From: Vitellaria paradoxa
Lineage: Eukaryota; Streptophyta; Magnoliopsida; Ericales; Sapotaceae
Reading direction: 5' to 3'
DNA length: 64,000 bases
Assembly (NCBI GenBank): GCA_019916065.1
Contig: CM034236.1
Span: forward strand, 25,430,358-25,494,357
Shown: one piece after another, positions 11,193 to 22,360 of the stretch
How positions within the stretch are numbered: the first letter of the stretch is position 1
Layout: every line of letters starts with the position of its first letter
Program-made: the position numbers and the translations under genes
Notes under the pieces: model-generated
Database searches by the model: none
The model's input: only the letters and a program-made list of their open reading frames with translations
What the model was told of the DNA's origin: nothing

Positions 11193-13132
11193 TGACCGCT
11201 CGTAAATAGTGCAGTGCTAATTAACCCCCAAGTGCAAGGGTGTGCGGTGTAGTTTTAAAACTCAATAAGTCCGAGGTCGAATCCACAGGGAAGCCTATGT
11301 GTTTCAGTTTCTAAGTTCAAATATGAATTGTAGGATTGAATTAGAATTAAAGTTGCAATTAACTTAAATTGGATTTGATAGAGTTGAAATTTGAGAAATT
11401 AAACTGAAAACAAAGTAATTACTAATTAAAGGAATGTTTCAACTTAGATAAAATTCGAACTAATTTAAATAACTCAGCAAATTAAAATTACTAAACTTGA
11501 ATTTAAAGAATAACCTAATCTAAGAAGCAAGAGTAATTCAATAATCATCTAATTGAACTGAAATGCTTACTAAATTAAAATTCTTAAATAAGACAAGAAG
11601 ATAAATTCAATTGGAGAGATTCTAATCAGAAATTTTGAAATAATTATCCACTTTTAAAATTAAACTTAACCTTATCAAATTGCAAACAGGATTTATAAGA
11701 AATTTAAAACAGTGATTTTATCAAATTGAAATTCTAATAGAAAAGGGTTCTTGATTCAACCTTCACAATTCCAAGTAATCTGTTATTTCACCAAGGGATG
11801 ATTTTAAATACAATCCATAGTTCACGTCAAAGGATCTATGGATTGGGAAAGATTTTCAATACATTCCAAAATTCCTCGATACACAGTTTTAAATTCACGT
11901 TTCATTATGGAAAATAAAACTGGAAAGATTTTATGATAAAAATACTCGAGTTCAAATCTAGATTAAAATTGTTTAAAAATTATCAAGAAAATTATAATCA
12001 CGGGTGTTTATCAGTGATTACAGAGAATATGAACAAACACTCTTGTTTTCAAAGGTTTTCCAAACAACAAATCAAATTTGAAAATAGTAGATCACTTCAC
12101 ATAGGCTTTTGAAACCCATGTGAAAGATCTACGTACATCCCTCAGTTCATAACAAATTACCCTTCATTGATTCAGTGAATCAAGAACAAAGGTTTTTTAC
12201 CCTAGCATGCTTTGAAACAACTTACCAAGCTTAGATGAAGACATAACTGTTAAAGCTTCAAAAACGTAATTAAAACAGTCCTAATGAATGTAAAACCTAC
12301 CTACGAACATTCAATTAATAATAATGAACCAAAACGAAATACTAGATTAATTAAAGTTAAACCTTAAGATCAAAACGTACAGCATTCGTATCAAACTCTA
12401 AACGAAACCCTAATATTTTAAAGCATCCAAAGATTAAACAAACTAATGGCATTAATCATAAAAATCATCCACGAACATTCAAAAACTAATAAAGAGCAAG
12501 AATGAAATTGAAATAAGAACTTGAGTAGCAATCGCAATGACAATCGTCTTAAAAACTTGGAGTACGTAGAGAAACATTCACGAATAATTAAAAATCTTCA
12601 AACTCTTCAAATAAATAAATAACTAAAACTAAACTTAAACCTAAGAGAAGTAGGAGAAGAGGAAGAAAAACAAAAATGCAGCAGTCCCCTCATTCGGCTA
12701 CACAATGTCATATATATAAGCAAACACAAAACCCTAATCATTCAAAACGCGGAGCAACAATTCCGTATAAGGGGGTCCGGACCACAGTGTATGTTTTATT
12801 CAATCGGCTGGAAGGCAAGCTTCTGTGGTCTGGACCATCAAGCAAGGGGGTCCGGACCACCAAGTGCAGTTTCTCCATCCTTTGATCTTTCAACTTCAGC
12901 CGAGCTTTGGGAGGCTTGAGGCAACCTTGATACACTTGATTCCGCTTCGTTCCCTTTTTCATCTAGATCATTAAAATCACTATCATCTTCAAGAATTATA
13001 CCCTTTTCCCTGCAATTAGAAAGAATAGGATATAAGCAATAAAATAATGATAACTTGAAGAAATAACATGCTTAAAAGTGTGAATAATGATGCAAATGAC
13101 TAGTTTGTAATTACACTTTCCAAGTGTAATCA
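11193..13132 (-). repeat. Solo LTR of the E1/E2/E5 family, inserted in E1 gag
   Basis: The 1.94-kb LTR reads on the minus strand from TGATTACACTTGG (13132) to GCGGTCA (11193). No primer site or polypurine tract flanks it, and the gag reading sense is continuous on both sides (E5 near 42940 shows the empty site). GTGAA at 11185-11189 and at 13133-13137 looks like a 5-bp target duplication. Three extra bases (ACT at 11190-11192, AGT on the element strand) lie between the left duplication and the LTR end. It is longer than the E1 (1.45 kb) and E5 (1.44 kb) LTRs and keeps the palindrome cluster and TATA box. Confidence 0.88.
12711..12862 (-). promoter_or_regulatory. Palindrome cluster and TATA in the solo LTR
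   Basis: On the element strand, TGGTCCGGACC-type palindromes occur at about 12850, 12830 and 12775 (GGGTCCGGACCACC, TGGTCTGGACCA, GGGTCCGGACCACA). They are followed about 50 bp downstream by a TATA-like CTTATATATA (12711-12720). The same arrangement occurs in the E2 LTR and the solo LTR in E6. The identification as U3 promoter and upstream element is by position, not proven. Confidence 0.45.
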
Positions 13133-13787
13133 GTGAACCATAGAAGATACTAGCTAGACGCCAAACTTCAAATCCATGGTGTGGGCAAGAATGCAAGAGA
13201 GTTTTAAATCTCTCCCAATTTTGATAGAAAGTTTCACTAAGTTGTGGAGCAAAGTTCAGTATTTGATGCTGTATAGCATTAGTTCTATTGGGAGGAAAGA
13301 ATTTCTTAAGAAATTTGGCTTGCATTTCATCCCATGTGCGAATGGAATTAGATGGTAGAAATTCAAACCATCTAGCAGCCTTATCTTTTAGAGAGAATGG
13401 AAAAAGCTTAAGAAACACTTAGTCTATGGGACATCCCTGATCTTTAATAGCGACACAAATGTTCCTAAATTGAGTTAAATGATCATATGAATTTTCAGAA
13501 TCCATACCATGGAAAGTAGGCAACAATTGTATCATGCCAGGTTTAAAGTTGAAAGTTCTTTGATTTTCTGGCCACACTATCCAAGACTCAAGAGTATGCC
13601 GATCTTGCTACAAGACATCCCTCATAGAACGCCTAGCAGCAACAGCTTGCTCTTCAGTCATTTCTAATGGTGGAATAGGAAATCTAAGGTTTTGAATTTC
13701 TTCTAAAGGAGGTTCAAATTCTAAAGGAAAAGCTAAGGGCTTAGGACGCTTTAACCTACCATCTTCCCCTCGAATCCAACTATTCAT
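13133..13787 (-). pseudogene. E1 gag N-terminal part (capsid region)
   Basis: Starts at the ATG at 13787-13785 (MNSWIRGEDG), about 185 bp inside the 5' LTR. It runs through ITLxEEQ-type N-terminal text and LPTFHGMDSENSYDHLTQFR into the Retrotrans_gag region: VFLKLFPFSLKDKAARWFEF, LPSNSIRTWDEMQAKFLKKF, QNWERFKTLLHSCPHHGFEV. Stops occur near 13610 and 13420. At 13132 the frame runs straight into the solo LTR, which makes an artificial chimeric open frame down to about 12996. Confidence 0.88.
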
Positions 13788-13966
13788 AAGCTAGGAAAAT
13801 AATTTGGAAAAAGTCACTATGGTCCTGACCAAAGGACAAACAGTTGGGACCACAGAACACTATTCTAGGTTTAAAAGGGTTTGAAAATTCCTAATTTTGG
13901 AGTTTTCTTTTATGGAATAAGAAATTAACTTAAAAACTAAAATTAGGCCCCCTGGCAATGGCACCA
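13788..13966 (-). promoter_or_regulatory. E1 leader and tRNA-Asp-type primer-binding site
   Basis: The primer site lies at 13951-13966 and reads TGGTGCCATTGCCAGG on the minus strand. It matches the plant tRNA-Asp 3' end pattern TGGCGCCGTTGCC... with C-to-T and G-to-A type changes. It is separated from the LTR end by AGTTTT. The short leader also holds a TGGTC...GACCA-like motif (about 13818-13858) related to the palindromes of the LTR; E5 has the same at about 43608-43650. Confidence 0.82.
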
Positions 13967-13972
13967 AAAACT

Positions 13973-15420
13973 TGACCGCTTCTAAATAGTGCGTTTAAAC
14001 TAGCCCCCAAGTGCAAGGGTGTACGGTGTAGTTTTAACTCAGTGAGTTCAAGATTGAATTCACAGGGAACCTATGTTATTTAGTTTCTAGATTGTAATGT
14101 GATTCCTAGGTTTGAATGTAAACTAAGTTTTGAAGATCAATTAGAACTAAATTCTAGGGTTTTGCAAGTTAGAAATTCAAATTAAAAACAATTTAGCAAC
14201 CTATTAACAGAATTTCAGCAATTAAAAATTTGATTTTGGATTTCAAGGAATTAAATATTAACTAAATGAATTCTATCTAATTTTAACGTGCAGGAAAATA
14301 ATCTAACCTAAAATTTCAAAGTAACAGTTCAATTAACTCAAATGAAAGGAATTTAAATGACAATAATAATATTTAAGAAGTTCTTGATCCAACTTTCAAT
14401 TCCGGGTAGTCTACTACTTCACTATGGGATGCGTTGTAACTAAAATCTATAGCTCACGTGAAAGGATCTATAGATTGGAAGAATGTCTTCGTTAAAGTTC
14501 ATAAAATTCCCAATACTCAGTTTTAAAATCTCGTTTATAATAATAAAACCGGAAAGATTTTCTAAGAAAACACTTGGGTTCAAACCTGAATTAGGGTTTG
14601 TTAAAAAATTATTAAGAAGGTTTTAATCAAAAGTTTTTACCAGTGATTACAAAGAATTTAGTTGAAAACTTTTGTTTTCAAAAATTTTTCAAACAAACAA
14701 AACTAGATTTGGATTCAAAATCTATCTTTAGTTTGTCCAAAAATATTGTATTAATTTTAAACCGAAAACCTTTACCAGTGATTACAGAGAGTGTAGTCAA
14801 ATGTTTTCATTTTTGAAAGCTTTTGAAACAAAATTAAAATAGATTTTCAAATAGTAAATCCCTACGCATGAGTCTTTGCAAACCATGCGAAGAATCTACG
14901 CACATCCCATAGCTTATAATAAACTACCCTTCCTTGATTCGTTGAATCAAGAACTAGGGTTTTATGCTAGCATGCTTTTAAACAAAACAGAAAGAACCAT
15001 TGAACATTTATTGAATTGATCTACTAAATAAAACAAACAACTCATATCATTAATTGAAAAAACGAAATAGAACGTACTCTGAAAGAAATTCTGAAACGAA
15101 GTATTGAATAATAATTGCTGAAATGAACGTAACAAAGGCTTCAAAAACACGTTAAAACATCCCAAGTTCTATTTTTTGTTTGCTATTGGTTCCTTAGGGT
15201 GGTCTAGACCATCCTAGGGGAGGTTGGAACCACTTCATTCCCTTCATCTTCTAGGTCACTTTTGTCATCATAATCTTCAAGTATTTCACCCTTTCCCTAC
15301 AATTAAGAAAATAACCACTATAAGTAATAGCATAATGATAAAACTTCAAAATAAACTACTTAAATGCATTAATGACTATCCAAAATTGGAGTTTGTAATT
15401 ACACCTTTCAAGTGTAATCA
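13973..15420 (-). repeat. E1 5' LTR
   Basis: This 1.45-kb LTR reads on the minus strand from TGATTACACTTGAAAGG (15420) to GCGGTCA (13973). It lacks most of the promoter-proximal segment of the longer copies but keeps one perfect palindrome, TGGTCTAGACCA (about 15194-15205). The right flank at 15421 is E2 sequence, so the predicted target duplication is CTTTT; the other copy is outside the window. Confidence 0.88.
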
Positions 15421-15502
15421 CTTTTGATTTTTATTTTATGTGTGTTATTCTTCTTAATTTCTTTCTATTTCTATACATAGGTATATTGTTATTGCCTTAT
15501 GT

Positions 15503-16126
15503 TTGGATGTATTGTTAATTATGTTCTTAAGCTCTATTTTTATATTCTTTGTAAAGAACAAGTACATCATGTCTGGTCCTAACAACGATAACTATAATCA
15601 AGAGGATAACATTAACACTTTAACTGGTAGAAAATGTAAGTGGGAAGACACACCTTATATGTCCAGTGAGGAGAGTGACTCTGAGAGTTTAGTGGTCAAT
15701 TGGGAAGTGTGGCATGTGGAGTATTTTCTAGAGAGTAATTCATTACCCTTGCCACTAATTTATCCTCCACTAGTTCTCATAACACCTGACCAATTACTTG
15801 AGGGGCAGTAGTGGAATAAAGTTGACCTTGAAATCCTTTTAGAAATAGAATGGGCTGAGATAACCATATCTACTGAGTGGTCTAACGCACCATCTTACGA
15901 CACAGACACTAACACAATAATAGGATCTGAAACGAGTTACCATTCTGATTATCATGATATGCCACCTTTAGAAGACATTCCTGACACTGAGAGTACTGAC
16001 ACTGAGTTTATGGAGAATGCTGACGGTTCTGGTGAGTCGGACCAGGATGATGATTTTGGTATTTCATTGCAATATATTTTTAAGTTTAGTCATACATTAG
16101 CTCCATGTGAAGACAACATGAGCTAA
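15503..16126 (+). pseudogene. E2 acidic open frame of unknown function
   Basis: A 208-codon frame with one in-frame TAG (15809-15811). It starts with a hydrophobic stretch (about residues 3-17, then KNKYIM); an internal Met at 15569 (MSGPNNDN) is an alternative start that would drop this segment. The rest is strongly acidic and Ser/Thr-rich: MSSEESDSESLVVNWE, then after the stop LEIEWAEITISTEW, DTDTNTIIGSETSYHSDYHD, DIPDTESTDTEFMENADGS and ESDQDDDFG. It sits just upstream of the hairpin/G-tract module, the position occupied by the gag C-terminus in E7. I do not recognise a family. It may be the C-terminal part of a gag-like protein or an accessory retrotransposon frame. Confidence 0.5.
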
Positions 16127-17872
16127 TCCTTATCATTTCTTTTATTTTTTATGCTACTTTATTATTATGCTTTTATTTATATTCTTCATTTACGTCATTA
16201 GTCACCTGCACCTAAGTTGGGGGGAAATCATGACATATGCATACCACATCTTGACCTTATTTTCTTTTCACCATTGTTCCTTTTCACACATTGGGGACAA
16301 TGTGCATCTTTAGTTGGGGGTGGTCATGTGTTTTTGTTACCCATTGAACATTAGTGACTAATGAATACTTTAGGATTCAAACCAAGGATGGTATAATTCA
16401 TGTAAACAACAAATGATTTGATTTCAATTTTGAATGATGAACTTAATTTAAAAATTGATTATAAAATTGTCCAATGTGTTGCAAACTTGTCACTTAAAGT
16501 CATTGAGTTGAAAATATGTCAAGGATTAGAATTTATGAGATTTAGTCACTCAAATATGCTAAGACATAGGTGGAGACTTAAAACCCTACATTATGTGAGC
16601 TTTTGAGCCTAATCGTTTGTTTTTTAGGGTTTTATATTAATCTTTTTGCACTCCTTTATCTCACTTCCTTTGAATAGCTTCATTTCATTAATTTTCTTTG
16701 GTATTAAATGCACAAGACACTATTTGTTGATTTACATGTGTAGATTGGTGCTTCTAATAAGTTGTTATTAACCTAGAGAGTGATATTAGGCCCTCGTTCT
16801 TATATTTGAAGGCCTGAAACTTTCCTTTGATTAACATAACCCTTGGAGCCATTTTGAAGCCTATAAATAAATGGAATAAGTAATAAAATTTTCTTTTTTT
16901 CTTAGCCCCATATATAAGCCTTTTAACCTTAGATTAATAGGTAAACCAACCCTAGCATGTCTTGGGAATTTGGTGCAATTTTATGATGAGTAGAAAAAAG
17001 GAAAGTTGTGATAGAAATTCAAAAAAAAAAAAAAAGGAGGATCTATTAGCTCAAAGTTTATTATTGATCCCACATATATATATATATAAGTATTTGATTA
17101 GGCTTCATTGTTGGTTTCTCAAGAGATATAGAAAAGAAAAGTTGGGGGGAGGGCAATATTGCACTACATTATCCTTAGACATGCACTTTGTTTTTCCTTA
17201 TCCTTCATTTGTCTAACCAATACCCCTTTTGCCAAGTTACAACCTAGTAAAGACCTAATGCACTTTAGGTGAAAGACACTTAGAAGGGCATTAATTTATT
17301 TCATATGATTGATGGTAGTTGTCTTGTAAAGCATTAATATATTCCTTTCATGAATCTATACCACACTCTGCTTAAATTCTTTCAGTCACTTTTGATTGGG
17401 TTCATTGCATTTACTTGATATTGCAATACTACATGAACCATGAGAGTAACCCTTCTTAAGTGATTTTTTTCTAATTGAGTGAATAACCTGGTGAGATTTG
17501 AAGTCGAAACCGCAGTCTTTTGAGTGTGTTTGATGACTAATTTTGATTGAATGATATGAATTGACATGTTCGAGATGAGATGATTGAAAAGTAGTTGAGT
17601 TAAAAACACATTGGAGATTTTATATGATATTTGAAAATTTTGTTACTTAATTCATAATTGAACTTAAAATAGGGGTTGTTAAAATGATGTTTACCATCCA
17701 TTGGAGTAGTTTTAGGAAATTTGTGGGTAGATTCACTACAAACCCTCACGAGACCTTACTCGTCCACTAAGGGGAACCTAGGGGTTTAAAGGGCTTGCTG
17801 CACGTAGCCAAGTGTAGTCGTGTTAGAAAAGAGAAATAGGATGGTAGTTGCATTTCATTTTAATAAAGGGAA
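16127..17872 (+). other. E2 3' untranslated region
   Basis: I see no coding sequence here. The stretch contains the hairpin/G-tract module (16287-16320), a poly(A) run (about 17021-17034), an AT microsatellite (about 17076-17089) and text shared with the E6 and E7 3' regions, such as the 'cactaa(g)gggaacctaggggtttaaagggctt' block near 17765, also seen at 35004-35030 inverted and 56340-56370. This relates E2 to the gag-only elements as well as to E1. Confidence 0.6.
16287..16320 (+). promoter_or_regulatory. Hairpin plus G tract (upstream module) in E2
   Basis: CACATTG-GGGA-CAATGTG forms a perfect 7-bp stem with a 4-nt loop (16287-16304). TAGTTGGGGG follows (G tract 16316-16320). The same module is present in E7 (54703-54736) and E6 (36631-36664, minus). 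It resembles the module at the real polypurine tract and could be a second plus-strand priming site or an RNA element. This is an inference from conservation. Confidence 0.5.
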
Positions 17873-17907
17873 TTGCTAGGGACTAGCAACGCTTAAGTTG
17901 GGGGGTT
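17873..17907 (+). promoter_or_regulatory. E2 hairpin and polypurine tract
   Basis: TTGCTAG-GGA-CTAGCAA is a perfect 7-bp stem with a 3-nt loop (17873-17889). The polypurine tract AAGTTGGGGGG lies immediately before the 3' LTR start at 17908 and would prime plus-strand DNA synthesis. Confidence 0.75.
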
Positions 17908-19420
17908 TGATTACACTTGAAAAGTGTAATTACAAACTTTACATTTTGATACACATTAATGCATTTAAGTAGTTAATCTTGAAATTATATCATTATTTTA
18001 TTACTTATAGTCTTTATTTTCTTAATTACAGGGAAAAAGGCGAGATAAGTGAGATTTATAGCGATGAAAATGGCCTAGAAGATAAAGGAAAAGCTGTGGT
18101 TCAGACCCCACCTAGGATGGTCTGGACCAGCCCAAAGACCCAACATGGAGGAGGAAGCAAAAGTTGAAGATCCATGATTCTGTGGTCTAGACCCCCACCC
18201 AGATGGTTCGAACCACAGTGGCCGGGCGCACGACTTTTAAATCTCATCTTTTAGGTTTCCTTGTAACCTTTTTATAAATCCTGTTACACGGCTGAACCCG
18301 AGGGGAAGAAGAGAAGAAAACTTTTATTTTTTTGCATATTGATGAGAGTTTTAGAGAGTTTTGAGAGGATTTTATTGTTCGCGGTATTTTTCTACGTATT
18401 TTTGAAGCCTTTATAGTTTTCGTTACAGCAGTAGTTATTTAATACTTCGTTTCAGAGTTAATTTCAGGGTACGTTGTATTTCGTTTCTTTATTTAATAAT
18501 ATGATCTATTCGTTTTATTCAGTAGATCCTTTGAATATGTGTTCGTTGGTTGATTTTGTTTTGTTTAAAGTTATGCTAGTGTAAAACCTTAGTTCTTGAT
18601 TCAATGAATCAAGGAAGGGTAGTTTAAGATGATCAATAGGATATACGTTAACTTTCGCATGGTTTGCGAAAACCTATGCGTAAGGATCTACGATTTTCAA
18701 ATTCAGTTTAATTTGTTTCAAAAGCTTTCAAAAATGAAAACCTTTGACTACATTCTCTATAATCACTAGTAAAGGTTTTCGATTAAAACTTTCTTAATAT
18801 TTTTGAACAAATCCTAAATTAGATTTGAACCCAAATGTTTTCATTGAAAATCTTTTCGATTTTATCATCTTAAACGAGATTTTAAAACTGAGTATTGGGA
18901 AATTTGTAAACCCTAACGAATACATCTTTCCAAACTATCGTTTCTTTCACGTGAACTAGAGATTATAGTTTAAAACATATCCCATAGTGAAGTAGTAAAG
19001 TACCCGGAATTGAAAGTTGGATCAAGAACTACTTTACTATTGTGATTGTTATTTAATTCAATTTTTGAGTTGATTGAATTGCTTGCTTTGAAATTGTAGA
19101 GTGGATTGTTTTCTTGCACTTTAAAATTAAATTGAATTCATTTAATTTTTAAAACCCAAAAGCAAAATTTCATTTTCTGAATTCCTTTAAGTAGTCATTA
19201 ATTTACTTTTTAGTTTAAATTTTAAATTTGCAAAACGCTAGAATTTAGCTTTAATTGAATATCAAACTTTGTTTACATTTAAATTCTAACTTCCCATTAT
19301 AACCCAGAAACTGAATAACATAGGCTCCCTATGAATTCGACCTCAGTCTCACCGAGTTAAAACTACACTGCACACCCTTGCACTTGGGGGTTAAATAGAC
19401 GCACAATTGAGTAGCGGTCA
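17908..19420 (+). repeat. E2 3' LTR
   Basis: This 1.51-kb LTR runs from TGATTACACTTGAAAAG (17908) to GTAGCGGTCA (19420). It is preceded by the polypurine tract and followed by E3 integrase sequence. It has a palindrome cluster at 18095-18225 and a TATA-like TTTATAAAT at about 18271. The end block (CTTGGGGGTTAA...GCGGTCA) matches the inverted E1, E5 and solo LTR copies. Confidence 0.9.
18095..18280 (+). promoter_or_regulatory. Palindrome cluster and TATA in E2 LTR
   Basis: TGGTTCAGACC, TGGTCTGGACCA, TGGTCTAGACC and TGGTTCGAACCA copies (18095-18222) lie 50-175 bp upstream of TTTATAAAT (about 18271-18279). All are variants of TGGTCCGGACCA, mostly explained by C-to-T or G-to-A change at the central CpG. 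Putative LTR promoter and upstream element. Confidence 0.45.
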
Positions 19421-19865
19421 GCTTCCCTCTATCACTAATAATAGCTCTAGGGACTCCAAATCTTGAGATGTTTTCATATAAGAATTTTAATACTACCTTG
19501 TGGTCATTAGTTCGTGTTGCCACAACCGCAACCCATTTAGACACATAAACCATCCCCACAAAGATGTACTTATATCTAAATAATACAAGAAACGGTCCCA
19601 TGAAATCAATGCCCCAACAATCAAACACTTTGAGAATGAAGATCGGGGATAGTGGCATCATATTACGTCTTGTCAACCTTCCTAATCTTTGACATCGATC
19701 ATAGGAAGTACAAAAGCTTTGGACGCCCTTAAATAGAGTGAGCCAATAGAAACCACTTTGCAAAATTTTAAAAGTTATCTTTATTGCAATAAGTGGCTAC
19801 CACAAGCATGAGTGTGACAAAACTACAGAATATTAGGGACTTCGCAATTAGGAACATAGCAATGA
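19421..19865 (-). pseudogene. E3 integrase (truncated by E2)
   Basis: Decayed integrase on the minus strand. The zinc-binding CC part (FCTSYDRCQRLGRLTRRNMM; the first Cys of the pair is retained, and the pair spacing reads C-TSYDR-C) is followed by core text (DCWGIDFMGPF with the first catalytic Asp, [34 protein letters not shown]). The frame then enters the E2 LTR at 19420. The final glutamate and C-terminus are lost to the left. Confidence 0.85.
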
Positions 19866-21340
19866 ATAACTTGATATGGACAGTACATAAATGAATACGT
19901 GTCATCCCAGAAGAATACCCAGATGTTCCTTAAAAATTTCTTGCTGTCAGTTGCACTCCAATTGATAGGGATCTTGTCGGTCAACAAATAATTAGCAATA
20001 TCTGTATACCATAGGGGTGTGGCAAAAGATATAGCTAACATGTTAAAGAGATGCTCATTTGGGAGCCCATCATTAATTTCAACAACATCTTTAATTCTAA
20101 GTTCTTCCAAAAGATGAGATAAATGGTCAACAACTACATTCCTTACCCCGTTCTTATCTTTCATTACCAAATCAAACTCTTGCAAGTGTAAGATCCAACA
20201 AATCAAACGTGGTTTGGCATCTTTCTTAGTTAACAGATACTTCAAAGCAAAATGGTCAATATAAATAGTAACTGTTAAACTAAAAAATAAGAATGGAAGT
20301 CTTCTAGTGCAAAAATAACTACTAGGAGTTCTTTCTCGATAGTAGAGTACTTTCTTTTAGCATTTTTAAGGGTCTTGCTGGTATAATAGATCACATGCAC
20401 TTTCCTGTCCTTTCTTTGTCCTAACATAGCAACAATGGCTTGGTCACCACATCTCACATGAGCTCAAACAAAAGTGACCAATCAAGAGGTTACAAAATAT
20501 GGGCTATGTTCAAGCACATCTTAAGCTTCTCAAATGCCTCTTGGCACTGAGGAATCCATTCAAGGTACATCGTGAGTTAACAAATGACATAAGGGTTTAG
20601 AGAGCAAAAAAAAAAAAAAAGGATAAGACATTGATAAAACTCAACATGTCCCAAAAATGAACGTATATCCTTAACATTTATTGGGGTTGGCAGCTTTTGG
20701 ATCAATTCATCTTTCACTTGAACCACTTGTATTCTTGTTTCAAAGATTACAAGACCATGAATGATACCTTGTTATGCCATAAAATGGGATTTTTCCCAAT
20801 TGAGCACAAGATTTTGTTCTTCACACCTAATTAAAACTTTATCCAAATGTTTTAAACACTGTTCATAGGAGTCACCAAATATTGAAAAATCATCCATAAT
20901 GACTTCAACAATATCCTTACCATCTCACTGAGGATACTCATCATAAAACATTGAAATGTAGCTGAGGCATTACACATGCCAAAGGGTATTCTTTTGTACG
21001 CAAAAATGTCAAAAGGACAAGCAAAAGTTGTCTTTTCTTGGTCTTCCATCTCAATTTGATTATAGTTTAAGTAACCATCTAGAAAGCGGTGAAAAGCATG
21101 TCAAGCTACTCTTTCAAGTACTTAGTCTAGAAATGGCTATGGAAAATGGCCTTTACTGATCATAGCATTTAATTTCTGATAATCAATGCACACTCTCCAT
21201 CCTATTTGGATTTGAGTAAGCACTAATTCGCTATTCTCATTTCCTACCACTGTAACTCCAGACTTCTTTGGCATAACTTTTGTGGAACTTACCCATTTTG
21301 AATTGGGGATAGGGTATATAATCCCTACAACCAAAGTTTT
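19866..21340 (-). pseudogene. E3 reverse transcriptase and RNase H
   Basis: The order on the minus strand is: RT start (VVGIIYPIPNSKWVSSTKVM, WRVCIDYQKLNAMISKGHFP at about 21330-21140); fingers/palm (EKTTFACPFDIFAYKRIPFG at about 21045-20980); the catalytic motif in a shifted frame (IMDDFSIFG at about 20900, where relatives have FMDD); thumb (IRSFLGHVEFYQ near 20670); then RNase H (EKELLVVIFALEDF near 20320) and the QEFDLVMKDKNGVRN spacer (about 20190). There is a poly(A) expansion at about 20610-20625. Several frameshifts and stops make this the most decayed pol of the three. Confidence 0.85.
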
Positions 21341-22360
21341 AGTACCTCGACTCTTACTACTTCTTTCATATTTTGGTTAAGATACCTTTGCATTTGGCGA
21401 ACCAATTTAGCATCTTCTTCCAAATAGATGCGATATGTACAGAGTAGCAGGCTTATACCTATCAAATCTGCCATAGACCACCCCAATAGTTTTTTGTGTT
21501 TCTGTAAGAGTTGATTAGATGTCATCAGTGAGTTTTGCAGAAATCACCACAGAAAAAGTCTTTTCCTCTCCCAAAAATGCATACTTTAAGTGTGCTGATA
21601 ATAGTTTCCTTCCTGGATTTTGTCCTTTGATATCAAAAAATTTCACTCTTTCTCCAAGCAGTTCTAGTTTCTAAAAAACTTGCACCCAGTTGCCGATTGC
21701 CATGACCGAGCATATTTCAAGCAAATCATACATACTACTTGCTCATTTACTTATGTCGATTTTATCTGAAAGTCCATCACTAAAATGAATTGCCCTTACC
21801 AAAGTGTCTTCAATAAGCCTATAGCCTATATAGTCTTGGACAATCATTTGGATCATATCCATCTCTTGCATACTGGGCTCCTCTCTTGGCTATTTACAAA
21901 CATTAAAAATGTTGTTTCAAACATAATTGTGATAAAGGACATTTTAAGTGATCCTGTCTTGCAATTGCTAAGAGCATTTGTTCTTGTAAGGAAAGGTTTA
22001 CCCAGAATGATAGGTGTTTACTTTTGTACGGAGATACTGGTTAGTAGCTGTGTATGAAGGATTATAAAATTGATCGAAAAATAGAAACTTTCGACCTAGG
22101 CCAATAATCTTCGACTATTCCTCAAGAAATCTTGATCGATTTGTCCACTAATTGTAGAGTAACACAAGTGGACATTAGCTCTATTAAGCCTAATTATATA
22201 TGGACAGTATAGGGTAATAAATTTACACTTGCCCCTGAATCAAGTAATGCATTATCCAAACAATATTCCCCAGCATAGCACGAAATTGTAGCATAGCCTG
22301 GGTCCTTATATTTAAGAGGCATACGGCATTGAATTATAACACCAGCTCGTTCTGTCAAGT
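21341..22360 (-). pseudogene. E3 protease and linker to RT
   Basis: The protease active site is readable on the minus strand near 22260-22200 as LDSGASVNLLPYT (a canonical DSG, whereas E1 and E5 have DLG). It is followed by the VTLQLVDKSIKI region near 22150 and the FERLGPLL-type linker. Near 21490-21430 is the pre-RT segment (LLGWSMADLIGISLLLCTYR, IYLEEDAKLVRQMQR). Multiple stops and frame breaks. Confidence 0.78.

Larger units (their letters stand above)
6854..15420 (-). mobile_element. E1: Athila-like Ty3/gypsy retrotransposon, 3' end missing
   Basis: The element reads on the minus strand: 5' LTR (13973-15420), tRNA-Asp-type primer site (13951-13966), gag (from 13787), protease, reverse transcriptase, RNase H and integrase. 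It is cut off inside integrase at 6854 by the LARD-2 LTR. A solo LTR of its own family interrupts gag at 11193-13132. The coding sequence carries several stops and at least one frameshift, so it is dead. Placement in the Athila/Tat branch rests on the primer site, the TGATTACAC...GCGGTCA LTR ends and the pol sequence style (FPLPF, YCFLDGYSGYNQI, VFMDD, DLGAGVNLLPYS). Confidence 0.9.
15421..19420 (+). mobile_element. E2: plus-strand Athila-like element, 3' part
   Basis: Contains an internal 3' region (15421-17907), a polypurine tract and a 3' LTR (17908-19420) ending in GCGGTCA. The left end is an insertion boundary with E1, so the 5' part should lie left of E1's missing end, outside the window. 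The right end lies inside E3's integrase gene; the predicted target duplication is GCTTC. No pol is visible in the 2.5 kb of internal sequence. The open frame present is unlike gag or pol, so whether E2 was autonomous cannot be told. Confidence 0.8.

Noticed and set aside
12996..13418. An open minus-strand frame that looks like a gag protein with a novel C-terminus
   Set aside because: The novel part is LTR sequence: E1 gag is simply interrupted by the solo LTR at 13132.
16962..17216. Plus-strand frame with Lys-rich and Ile/Tyr stretches in the E2 3' region
   Set aside because: It spans the poly(A) run and the AT microsatellite. No conservation with E6 or E7 in frame.
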